DNA of 64,000 nucleotides from Apostichopus japonicus (taxonomy: Eukaryota; Echinodermata; Holothuroidea; Aspidochirotida; Stichopodidae). The stretch's first letter is position 1. Each line of letters opens with the position of its first letter. A program made the translations under genes and the position numbers. The stretch lies in the NCBI RefSeq assembly GCF_037975245.1, contig NC_092575.1, forward strand, positions 26,314,841-26,378,840, given 5' to 3'. Under the pieces are notes generated by a model. It saw nothing but the letters and a program-made list of their open reading frames with translations, was not told where the DNA came from and ran no database searches. This document shows positions 48,433 through 59,500 of the stretch, piece after piece.

Positions 48433-50289
48433 TGTTATTACTATAGTATCAACCTCCCTTCAAAAAAGTCTTCCACTGAGATCAGGAGTCAAGTGTGTTA
48501 CTGTACCATAGAAACAAGTGACTTTCTGTCTTGTGGTTGACCGGCTTGAGAATTTCCCCTCCGAAATTGTTGAGAAAGAACGAGAATCTACCATTAGATC
48601 ATACCACTTTTCCCTGACCATACAGTATGTATGACTGTGCAACTTGTGAAACTGAGTGTGTCCTGAAAATACAAAGAATTATGCAATTATGAACCAAAAA
48701 ACTCAAGGCATAGAAACACTTCATCATTCATGTATGAAAGTAAAACCTACTCAAAATTCAAATGACAATGGTTATGAGAGGAATAGCTGCATATCAGAAA
48801 TAATGCAAAACAAAAAAACAAGATAGCCCCATAAAAACATCTTTCACTTTCTTATGCTAATCTTTTATTACATCAATATATATTTGATTATTTCTGGATG
48901 GGTAGGGAACAAAAAAAAAAAACAAAACACGCATTGAAACTGCACATTATTCCTTTGTTCTGCATGATTTATATTTCACAGTTAAAATAAGAAATTATGT
49001 TTAAAGAGATAAAAAGGTCTAAAATGTCAAATTTTGCATCAAAGAGCAATTTAAAAGAAACACAAAGGTCCAACTCCCATTTAAATTCCATTTGCTGTAA
49101 GTTGGATCAATGTGCTTCGTTTCACAAGCTGAGTAAATTCAAATTTATATTTTGTAATCTTATCCTTTGTTGTTCCTTTAAGAACATAGTCAAAGGTATT
49201 CTCTCAGCTAATCTTGTCTCAACGTATTCCCCGATTTAAAAATAAAATCAATGCCGCCCTCTGTTATAGCGACAACAGATTCATTCATTTAACGTGGCAT
49301 TCTAGTCCTTAGCTATAAACAGGATATGGATCTGGGCACTGTTACCGTAAAGTTCTCAGGTGTCCTAGATTTCAATCGGTATCTCAGTTCTGCGTATCCT
49401 ATAGGCCTACTGTATAATTGTACTGTGTATTATGTGCGAGCAACTTGGTGCTAGCTGTACGCAATTTTTCGATTGGCTATGGAAAAATGCATTTTTCAGA
49501 GTAAAACAAATCCTCCATGCGACGGGGGCAAGCACTTTTTCCGGATTTTCGCTGGTATGTCGTAAGACATGTACAGACCGAGAGATCTGCTGCACTTGAA
49601 ATACTCGCATCGCTACTTTGTGATAAATTGCCCTTGTCCATTGGGTTAAAAGAAACTTTTTGGTAGATAAATAGTAATAAACTAAGTGTGCATCCTTTTT
49701 TCAATCCACATGTAAAAGTCAAACTAATAGTGATAAATGGCCAGCACAGTTTGGATATGTCTAATTTACGGTAGCCAAATAGTTAGTCGTGGTATCTGCG
49801 TAGACACCCCTATTCAATTGTTTTATTGAACAGGGAAACAACAGTATTGATAGAAAGACTTGCACTAGGCAATAGATGGAAAGGTCATCCAAGAACTTCT
49901 CACATTAGTTCAGCTGAAGATAAATTAGTCACACTGACAACTTTGACTCCTCAGGTGGTTTACATTTCTTCCTTTTCCAGTTAGTTGAGGCTCATATCAT
50001 GGGTTCTGTTTCTACTGTAAAGGGTGATTAGATATGGGTAAGGTCATGGATACCCTGGTAAGAGGAAGGCCTTTGTGTGTGTGGGGTGTGTGAATGCATA
50101 ACCATGTGAGTGCATAACCATAAAATGAGGCTGTGGGAGTACCAATCCGAGGGAAGGATAAGGGAGAGAAAACTGAAACCCAAAAGATGAAAGACCTTTC
50201 GGCACAGGGGTAAACTGGACTCCTCCAGCTGCCTTACAAAATTACTCCAAAATATGGTGGCTTCCACGGCAACTCTGGACCAAGTATAT
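48433..50289. other. Upstream region of the GPR143-like gene, no coding exon seen
   Basis: No coding exon is supported. The 5' UTR and promoter of the GPR143-like gene should begin here or further right; I could not place a transcription start. Confidence 0.4.
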
Positions 50290-50527
50290 ATGCTGTATTG
50301 GCCCCAAAGATACCAGATCTTCAAATATGGTTTACATTTGGTCAAAGTTCTGAAACTGTTTTTGTTACCACCTTGAAGGAAATTTACCTCACTGGGACAT
50401 TCAGCCATCTTATAATGCTTTCATTTACAATGCCTGAGAACAATTTGGAATGTAAAGACCTCTAGGAACGGTCTTTTTGAAAACTTCTAGCAATTACAGC
50501 ATGCTAAAGTTGGGGCCAATACAGCAT
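50290..50527. mobile_element. Possible MITE with perfect 18-bp inverted ends
   Basis: ATGCTGTATTGGCCCCAA at 50290-50307 is exactly inverted at 50510-50527. The interior is 202 bp without an ORF. I see no clear target duplication, so the class is unknown. Confidence 0.5.
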
Positions 50528-50579
50528 CTATCCTACCTTTAATATATCCTGTAACAAAGGGTTTCGACGGTAAAGAGAA

Positions 50580-51946
50580 TTTTGTGAACTATTAGATTAA
50601 TTTTGATTTATGTAGCAAGATAAATGGATGGACAGAGTGTGAGAACTTGAAGTTTTTGTCAGTAAACTTGAAGGGCGAAGCATTACAATTCTTCTGTGAT
50701 CTTCCTGAACCGGTTAAGACAAACGATGCAAAATAATCTACTCATTTTTTGACACGTTATGGTCCTCATGAGATTTGTATAGGGCTAGACTTTGTAGTCG
50801 TAGACAGGGGTGAGGGGGGGGGTCATTAGGTGAGCTATAGCAGCAGAAATTAGAGGACTTATATGCCTACCCAGATGTGCCCCTTACAACCAGGTTGCCA
50901 TTACTTCATCGAATCGCTTGGTAGTCCCATACTTTGGGTGATAACAAGAAGGGATAAACCTTATACTTTCAACAAAGCATTAGAACTTGCTATGGAGGAG
51001 GAAGCTATTGGGAAGTTGGAAAATTTAAAACAAGGGAAGTTGCTCCACCACTTCTGGCATCAGTAGGGTTGAAGGCCGAAGATTGAGATCTTACAACAAA
51101 TGATAAACAATTTAGGATATGCAAGTTAGACAATTAACAACTAAGGTGTCGGCATTAATGTCTGCTAAAAGTACTGACACCCAGAATATTTGTCAAATTA
51201 AAGGGAAACTTATAATTTTGGATGTTGGAATTGTGGGGACCCAAGACATTTCAGAAGAGATTGTCCCAGTGCTAGCCAAAGTCATTTTGCTCAAGAGGCA
51301 TTAAACTAGGCAGAGTTGTCCAGGGGGTCCCAGGACAACTCCAGGAAAAATTCCAGACCCAAGATGATGGGCAAGTTGTGTATGCTTACGGTTGTGTTAA
51401 TGGGGTTGATGTTAACTTTTTGATTGATACAGGTTCAAAGTGTACTATATTGCACCCTGAAGTATTGGTTACTTCCTTCTGCCATCAGGGCCAACTAGAA
51501 CCTTGTTGACTTTCACTGGTAGGGGCTGGAGGAGAACCGCTAGTTGTTGAAGGCAACTTAAAGTATACATCGGGCTTGGTAGAATTAGGACTGAGCTTGT
51601 TATTTTTGTTGCTAATATCATAAATTCTGGTTTTATGGGGGTCGATATTTTGCAGCGTTTTGGCGGAGTAGATGAGTTTAGGGAGTGCATGCCTAGGTTT
51701 GATACAGGAAATGTAAGGTTAGAAAAAGGAGCTCAACCTTGCCATCCTTTGTGTTGCAAGATTGGTCTTTCTGTGACAGTAACTGTACCGGGCCCTAACA
51801 GTGAAATGGACGTGCCTGGAAAATTATGGTTTCCTGAAAAGGGCTTCAGGGAGAGTATAGTTGAAGTTTCCGAGAAGTTTCATGAGAAAGACTTGAAGGG
51901 CTTCTTGTCGCTTGTACGTTGATGAAGGTGTCCAAATTCCAGTTAG
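50580..51946 (+). pseudogene. Degenerate Ty3/gypsy-type retrotransposon, gag-protease part
   Basis: Broken by stops and frameshifts. Visible parts in order are a capsid-like region (about 50640-50790), a CCHC zinc knuckle at 51223-51264 (C-x2-C-x4-H-x4-C, begins CWNC), and an aspartic protease active site DTGS at about 51426-51437. After these comes a frame (51635-51922) opening with the GVDILQRFGG-type end of the protease. The sequence seems to continue beyond 53311, right of an inserted element. No LTRs, reverse transcriptase or integrase were found. It is a dead copy. It lies between the divergent GPR143-like and UBE3B genes. Confidence 0.75.
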
Positions 51947-51954
51947 GGTGATAA

Positions 51955-53311
51955 CAGGGTTGTCACCAGCCCATTTTTAGAGCCGGGTAATTTGTGACAG
52001 TGATCCGCGTCCTGGGGGGAGGGGTATAAGGGGAGGGGGTGTCCCCCTCGCATTTTGAAAATTTTTCAAATCCTGATGGTGCTTACATGCAAAATGGTGG
52101 CATTTAGAAAGGGTTTTGATCCTCAAAATTCTCCTGAGATACCTTTGTTTTTTCATGTGCATCACTGAATTTTCCTGGGATCTTTTTTGGTATATTTTGT
52201 ATTTAGAGCCCCTCATCACTCACCCCAGTGTTAATGTGATTTAATTGCATGCTACAGTACTGTACAACATTCTTACGATGTGTGTGACACTTGTTCTTAG
52301 TTAAACTTGGCAAATCGCTAAGAAACGATTGGCAGTGGAACGTCTCTACATAGCGAAACAGCGAACAGAATCCAAAGCACCGAGTCTTGTCTCGACATGT
52401 TTTTAGAACAGTACTCAGTGCAACGTTTCCTAGCCTAATGTGCCTAAAGTCCACACAAAACGCGAGGCCTAATGTTACTATTAAACATGATATGTTACCC
52501 CGAAAGGATAAGGCACGAAGTTTCCTTCTTGCATTTTATTACTTCTGGTAACCAGAACATATCGGGGAATAAAATAAACACGTATCAAAAAGGTTTTGCC
52601 CTTCAACACGAAACTATTCTCGTTTAAAACTTTCTTTCAGTCAAAGTCGTGAACTTCGTACTCGTACACTGGCCTAATGTGCCTAAACTCCACACAAAAC
52701 GCGAGGCCTAATGTTAATACAAAAAATGGTCTGTTAGTGTTACGCCGAAAGGATAAGGCACGAAGTTTCCTTCTTGCTTTTTATTGCTTTTTATTGCTTC
52801 TGGTAACCAGAACATATCGGGGAATAAAATAAACACGTATAAAAAGGTTTTGCCCTTCAACACGAAACTATTCTCGTTTAAAACTTTCTTTCAGTCAAAG
52901 TTCGTAAACTTCGTACTCGTAGGCCTACTCTGGATGTTTACAATAAACAATTGTGATGCATATAACGTGTGTTGGTTACAAGCGATCGGTTTACGCTACC
53001 TCCACGCTATGAATAGCGTTGTATCGATCGGTTCACTCCCATTGTGTCGGTGGTGAATAGCGAGCGAGGGGAATTTGCGTTCCTTTATTTGGAGTGCGGG
53101 GAAAGTAGCGTTCCTTTATTTGGAGCGGGGTTAATTACAGCTAAGCTGCGTTTTGCACTGAATCGCGCTAATCTTTACCAAGTTACTTATTGGCGGTACT
53201 GTAGGCTAATTTGTGCCGGGCGGTAAGGCTGAAATTGACCTTGAGTACCGGGCGGAAATTTTGAGAGCTGGGTAGCACCGCCTGGCGCTGCCCGGCGTGG
53301 TGACAACCCTG
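51955..53311. mobile_element. hAT-like element nested in the retrotransposon
   Basis: The left end CAGGGTTGTCACCA is inverted at the right end TGGTGACAACCCTG. The flanks GGTGATAA and GTGATGAA look like an imperfect 8-bp duplication. A frame resembling the gag-protease/polymerase linker seems to resume after the right end. There is no transposase. It contains a 239-bp tandem duplication. Confidence 0.75.
52433..52925. repeat. 239-bp tandem duplication inside the hAT-like element
   Basis: Copy 1 starts at 52433 and copy 2 at 52672 (both begin GCCTAATGTGCCTAAA or close). They stay similar through 'ggataaggcacgaagtttcc' and 'cttcgtactcgta'. Copy 2 has a small insertion from a repeated 'gctttttatt'. 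Confidence 0.92.
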
Positions 53312-53329
53312 GTGATGAACCTATAAAGT

Positions 53330-55180
53330 GAACCTTGTACTCTTTATCAATGTCCACATAGCTAGCCAACCTGTCAATCAAGTGCATGAGTCTTCAAAGA
53401 TGAAGTTAGCACTATACTGGAAGAAGAAGAAGACTAAAGGCCTATTTGATTGATATAGCAGCCAAATAGCTCAATGTTTTCTAGAGTAGCAATTTACTAC
53501 GACAAAATTGGTGACATTTGGCAGACTTGGTAAAAGATATTTAAAATCCAGATATTGTAGGCAATATTGTAATTCCTTCTTGACGCCAAAGTAAGCCTGT
53601 AAAAACAAGTTATTTCCGGGAAATCCTGATGTCTGGTAACCCTACCATACCACTACTACTACTAGTGCTAGTTAGCCTACTTCCACAGGCACTAATGACT
53701 AAGTAATAGGCTTAACTTAATTGCTTAAGTTAGGCCTAACTTTAAATTACGCTATGCTACACGTTAAACTTGAGTTACCTTCTGTAACCTGTGTAGGCCT
53801 AGGCTAGAGTAATCACACTAACAGTAACAGACAATCAAAACCACGGGTAAAGCCCAGTAAAATTACAGCAACCTACCTAGAGTAAAATTAACACTGTTAA
53901 TTCGTTGATACAGTTTAGGTGTTTCCAATTCCATTGACTAAAATGACTCACAGTCACATATGGCCTATTATGAGAGTCAACTTTCCAAAACACTACGACG
54001 AATGGCGTGCGGTATGCAGTACGATGACGGTATTGTGTCAACCTAATTACTGTAATACCAAACAGCAAAGATTCTGGACTCAATGAAGTTAGAATCTTTG
54101 GTACGACAAACTACAAAACAAAAGCAAATGCTGTTCGCTACTGTTCATGTTTCAGCCTCTTCACATTTAACCACGCCCAGAAGAGACCACACCTTCTTCC
54201 ATCCGCAGGTATTAAACCTGGCGGATATTTTCAGAGGTGAAGCACCGATCCGGCCTTAATTTCCCGGGTTGGGGCAGGGTGGGGGAGGGGTTGGGGGTTG
54301 TCTCCCCAGAAATGTTTACCACGGGAGACTGTAGCTGGGTGTACTGGTAAAACTTTAAAAGAAAAACACCTTGAGATGCGATTTCCTGGCACATATATGA
54401 CAGCTCGCAAAATAGTACAACGTTCAAAACACACTGCACTATCTTCGCATTTTTTTTATATATCTAAATAACATAACTTTCATACTGTCGACTACCGCGA
54501 TACTAGGAAATACAACAAACCTATTGTGTACATGTAACAGGAGGTTGCTTGGGTTAGGGAGTTAGAGAGAATAAGGGGAGCAGAGGAAGAAATGAGGAGT
54601 TGATATATAGTCCAACGAATTTTCACAGCAATTTCTTTTAGCGAAATGAACTTCAATTTGAGCTTGAAAAATTGCGATACGATTGAAATGGTGTTCTTCG
54701 AAAATCGCCGCAACTTCCGGACAGGTTCGCCTACTTGAGCTCATCAGATCGATCCACACTTGACGGTCTCCTATAAATCCAATTTTTCTCTGCCTCCAAT
54801 AAGAAGTCCCCATCCCTCCAGAATGGTAAAACAAACTAACACCTAGGCCTAAAGGAAAACAAAAAATAAAGTTAAGAACTAAGTAAACTTACCTAGATAT
54901 ATTGAATAACTATATTCGATGTTAGCTTACGTGTATATCAAGTCGACAGCCCTTCATCAAATTAAACATTTAACGTCGTCTGTGTATGTTCTCTATCTGG
55001 TTGGTATTTGTGTTTGTGCAAGGAAGGAATGGGAATCCCCTGATAGTCATATGACACTAATGAATATTCATATTATGACAAAAATGAATATTCATGTTGT
55101 TGTTTAAGTCCAAAAGTCAGTTTAATGAATAAGAAAATACTGTAGAAGGCAGAACTACGGAAGCTTAAAAGTGCCACCAA
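53330..55180. other. Intergenic stretch, no coding exon seen
   Basis: Rich in 'aggcctag' words around 53660-53800, with a G-rich run at 54270-54305. I see no supported exon. A minus-strand AT-rich frame at 54492-54834 has no recognisable motif. Confidence 0.4.
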
Positions 55181-55440
55181 CATAATAATAATATAATAAT
55201 AAGCAAATATTTATATAGCGCTTTATGCAAAGGCCTCAAAGCGCTTAAAACAAGTACACAAATATGCAAGACAAATCACTGTAAATTTTGGAATAAATGT
55301 GTTTTTAAGAGACGCTTAAAACAGTCAACCGATGGTGCATTGCGAATTGAAGATGGTAGATTGTTCCAGAGATGAGGTGCAGCAGAGATGAAGGCTCTTT
55401 CTCCATAAAACTTTGTGTTTGGGGTATGGCTGGTAAGAAA
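55181..55440 (+). mobile_element. Dispersed interspersed repeat ('tatatagcgctttatgcaa' type)
   Basis: Starts with an ATAATA run, then 'tatatagcgctttatgcaaa', 'cctcaaagcgctta' and 'ttgttccagagatgaggtgc'. I know this layout from repeats in marine invertebrate genomes. Its start resembles part of 38290-38660. No ORF. Confidence 0.55.
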
Positions 55441-55546
55441 ACTTTGCCCCAATAAGTCAACATTTTACAGTAAATTGTTTAGATAACAAGATAATATCTT
55501 ATCAAAAATCATAAAATTGTTGGATTGCACAGTTGCTTTAACTGAG

Positions 55547-55618
55547 CACTTGAACATTTTTCTGCAAAATGTTTAATTGTTCGAACAATTAAACATTTTG
55601 CAGAAAAATGTTGAAGTG
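55547..55618. repeat. Near-perfect 72-bp palindrome
   Basis: The centre is TTCGAA at 55580-55585. A 60-bp core (55553-55612) is perfectly self-complementary and extends 6 bp each side with one mismatch. The arm word TTTTCTGCAAAATGTTTAAT recurs diverged at about 55630, 55690 and 55750, running up to the MITE copy C. Confidence 0.93.
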
Positions 55619-55761
55619 ATCACTTCATTCCAACTGAGTAATTTTCTGTAAAATGTTTAATTGACCACTAATCGTATCTCGTCAATTCAACACTTTTCTG
55701 CAAAATATTTAATTATTCACTTCATTCCAACTCAGCAATTGAACAACTTTCTGCAAAATGT

Positions 55762-55970
55762 TTAAAGGCAGTGAAGACTCGCCCGAAACGGCGTGCCACG
55801 CTCTAAAAAAGGTAACTCTCCGTTGCTTGCAATTAGTGAAGTTTTCTTCTTGTCGCTACAAAATGCAGACAATAATGATCGATCGAAACGTGATACCTTG
55901 TTATCTTTAATCTAGACCTGAAATTACCGGCATAGACGTTTCTTTGTGCGCGAGTATTTACACCCTTTAA
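55762..55970. mobile_element. TTAA-flanked MITE, copy C (internally deleted)
   Basis: TTAA lies at 55762-55765 and 55967-55970, with ends AGGCAGTGAAGACTCGC and GCGAGTATTTACACCCT. At 209 bp it lacks about 160 bp of the interior seen in copy A; otherwise the order is the same. Confidence 0.85.
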
Positions 55971-56519
55971 TTGACAACTTATCATATTTTTTGGGCAAAA
56001 TGTTAACAATAATAGCATGTCAATTAAATATTTTGTGTCAAATTTTTGAATAGGCTCACATCATAATGTCATCATTTCACCATTGTGCAGCAAAATTTGA
56101 ATGCAGCGAAACTGAATCATTAATTAACATTTTTACGCTGTGATTTAAAGCAGAACTGCGCGTTAAACACGGACAACGGCAGATGTCAGAATTATGCTGG
56201 CAGTTGCGAATGGTATTTGCATTGGAGAAACAAATTTGGTCGAATAGGTCTTGAATTCTGGCAGTTTGCTATTCTGAATAATAAAATATTTGAAGCTGAA
56301 ATAAGCAAAAATTTTATCCTACGAAACAAAATAAGAAAATCTTCTTTTCGACCTTGTGACCATTTTTCAATTAATTTTACGATGTTCCTAATGAAGCACC
56401 GTACTGACTATATTTACATCTGGGCTTAAACTCATCCACTTATACTATTAGTACACAATAAAATCATATTGTATGCCGTTCTCTACCGCAGGACTAAATA
56501 CGCGAAGTGTAATGTTACG

Positions 56520-59500
56520 ATGTTTCAGCAGGGCGATTTGTCCAAGAAAGGACAACTGCTAGATAAAGCAAAAGCCGCAAGAGAAGAGAGAGCCTTGACG
56601 AAAAAGAAAGAAGAAGCAGCAGTAAAGATACAGGTGATCTACACCATGACGTGATACAAATAGTGTATTCCAAACCTTCACTGAAGTAGGCCTGCCGAGT
56701 ACTGTATGCTACACTGTCACTGTCTCACGATAGGCTATACTTTAATTGTTAATCTTATAAACCGCAGGCCATACTCACTTACAAATACAAATCAGGGATT
56801 TGCCCAGGAATGTTTGAGTGCCGTACAGATTTGTGCGGTAGTGTGATCCACGTCATGGGGAGGGGTATTAGAGGTGGTCCCTTCCCTTTGGAATTTGTTT
56901 GCAAATGAAGTACTGTATGCTTAGGCCTATAGAGGCTACTGTAGATGGCAAATTGTGCTAATGCTATCTTTCTCCTATTCTGGCACTAACTTCAGTGCCA
57001 AATATTCTCCTATATTTCGGTGATGGTAAAATCTGATAAAAATAGTCATAAAAAAATGTGCCGGGCGAAAATGTTTAAGAACTGGTCGTGCTGGGAGCAT
57101 TCAGAACTGCCGGGGATGTAACCCCCGGGGGTTACATCCTGGTGGCCACCACCCCCCACACCGCCTGGCGTGAGTACATTCCGGCAAGTGGGGTTGTTAC
57201 TTTGGAACTGACTGTTGTGATTGTGTTTAACTATGTAAGTTGCAATGTTGTGACTCAATAACATTGGTTGGCATGAAAGTCAATCCATTCCCATCTATAT
57301 ACATACAAACTTTATCTGACAGTTAGGCCTAGGCTAGTGTAATTATTTAGACCAATGGTATGATGGGACTTGGTAGGTGCCTAGGGTTATGATTATATAT
57401 GTTAAACAAATTGTTAGAACAGTTCATTGCCAAAGTTAACATACAGTCTGGTGGTTTACTAAGGGCATTGAAACTTATATGAATTGTTTTGTGTGTGACC
57501 ATCAGTTGCTTCTACAGTTGATATCCTCCAAAATTCTACTTTTAACAAGTATAGTCACACATTTCTAAAGTGACCTATAACTATTGTAAATGATAAGGGT
57601 TAGTTAAGTTTAGTTTAGTAGAAAAAAAGGTCAGGAGGGACACTCATCTCCCATCAAGGACATCCCTTTAGGAGAGAAAAAAACTGAAGACACAAACACT
57701 AAGACCCTATTACAATGCTGATAGTGCTTGTCCAAAGCATTCTTAAACCCATTGACACTACTTGCAAGTACACCTTTCTCAGGCAAACCGTTCTACTCAT
57801 TCACAAGCCTATTAGAAAAAAGTAATGCCGAATATTAATCCTAAAAATACTTTGTGAATTTTTGGAGTTTAAGACAATGGCCTCTGGTAAAAACTACTAT
57901 TAGCAAACATGAAAAAGTCAGTGAAGGATTAATTGTCAAAACTATACACAATCTTGAAACCCTAAATCAAGTTACCACATAACCTCCTAAGCTCCAGTTT
58001 GGTGAGATTCAACAGTTGTAACTGCCTATAATAAGGAACACCCTTTAAGGAACTAATCATCCTAGTAGCCCTCCTTTGGACCACTTCGAGGTCCAGAGGG
58101 TAAGTCACCGTTAGCAAAAGTTTTCTTATTTTTTTCTCAACCAACAGGCGCTTGTGAGAGGCTTTCTGAGTCGAAGACGATTCCAACATTTGATGCTACA
58201 AAGTTTGGACAAACTTCTTTCCGATTGTGGTGCAGAGCAAACATTTCCCAAAGAGTCATTGAGACCTTGTGAGTAAAAGAAAAAGAAGTGAAAGTAGAAA
58301 TGTTTAATGTTGCACAGTTTTTGAGGAAAAGTTAGTTTCTTAGTTTTGAAGATTTCTGTAATTGGACATGTACAGTATATGCTGATTATCAGAATCCCTG
58401 ATTTTCCAAACCGGCCATCTGTTCATTAATAAAAAGTCTGGAGGCCTAGTGTTATTGATTCCAAGTACTGTACTATACTCATATTATGTACAATGTAAAT
58501 TTTTTAATTTACATCATAACGATCAGTTTTTAATTCTTTTGACAAAACATGTCTATTTTCATTCATTCTTCCATGGCTTTATATATCGAATAGATTATCA
58601 CCTACTACAGAAATGTCTGATTGTTATTTGTATCAAGATTGTAACCTCACAACGGTAATATATACTATTGAACATGTGGTCAGAGTATTGAAATGACAAG
58701 GAAAAATATTAGAGCCTTATTTTATCTTTCTTTTATAAACACAGAACAACCATTTCTGATAACTACTAGCAAGCAATCACATAATTGCCATGAGGTGCCT
58801 TTTCCCCGGCAGTTTGGCCCCTTGTTTTCTTGGCAATCAACGTTGGTAATTCAGTCAAACTTCCAAATGCCAGAAGTGACATTCACAGATAACATATTTA
58901 CCATAAACATAAATATTTGGAATTTTTTCCCCCACTTCCAGCATTGGTGTTTTATGCAGCTTCTCAGAAGTTCCTGTTCATCCACAGAAGACAAAATATC
59001 AAAGATGAAGAAAAGGTTTGCATTAAAGATGATTGTTCTCAGGCAGAAGATTGATGCCGAACATGTTTTGATGACAAAATAGCTGCCTTCCTTAAATTTC
59101 CAAATATCTCATAGTACAGTCCTAGCAAGTTAAATCAGGCAGCAAAATTAATCTATTTAAAGAAATGATGAACTTGATCATGATATGCAGCAGAAGCATA
59201 AAAGAATGATGATTGTTGTATTTGTTGTATCATTGGTGTATTTCCCTAAATTGTCTGCTTCTGGAATACCCCTTTAATATCGGTTGACCGTAGGCAGACA
59301 TTTAGGTTTTGAATGTCATAGTCTGACCAAAAAAAGAAGCGTTAAATTTCTGAAAATCCAGTTCTCACCTTTAAAACGTATGCTATTTAGTTAATTTATG
59401 CAGGGCGAGCCAGGAATTATTTTAAGCTTGATTTTACTCTCGAATTTTTTTGTCTCCTAAAGAACAAGGTGAAACGAATAAAAAAAAGAACAGATTTTAA

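Noticed and set aside
48460-48642. Upstream minus-strand ORF ahead of the GPR143-like start
   Set aside because: Not in frame with a family-like extension; the start at 48432 gives the expected N-terminus (MASP...).
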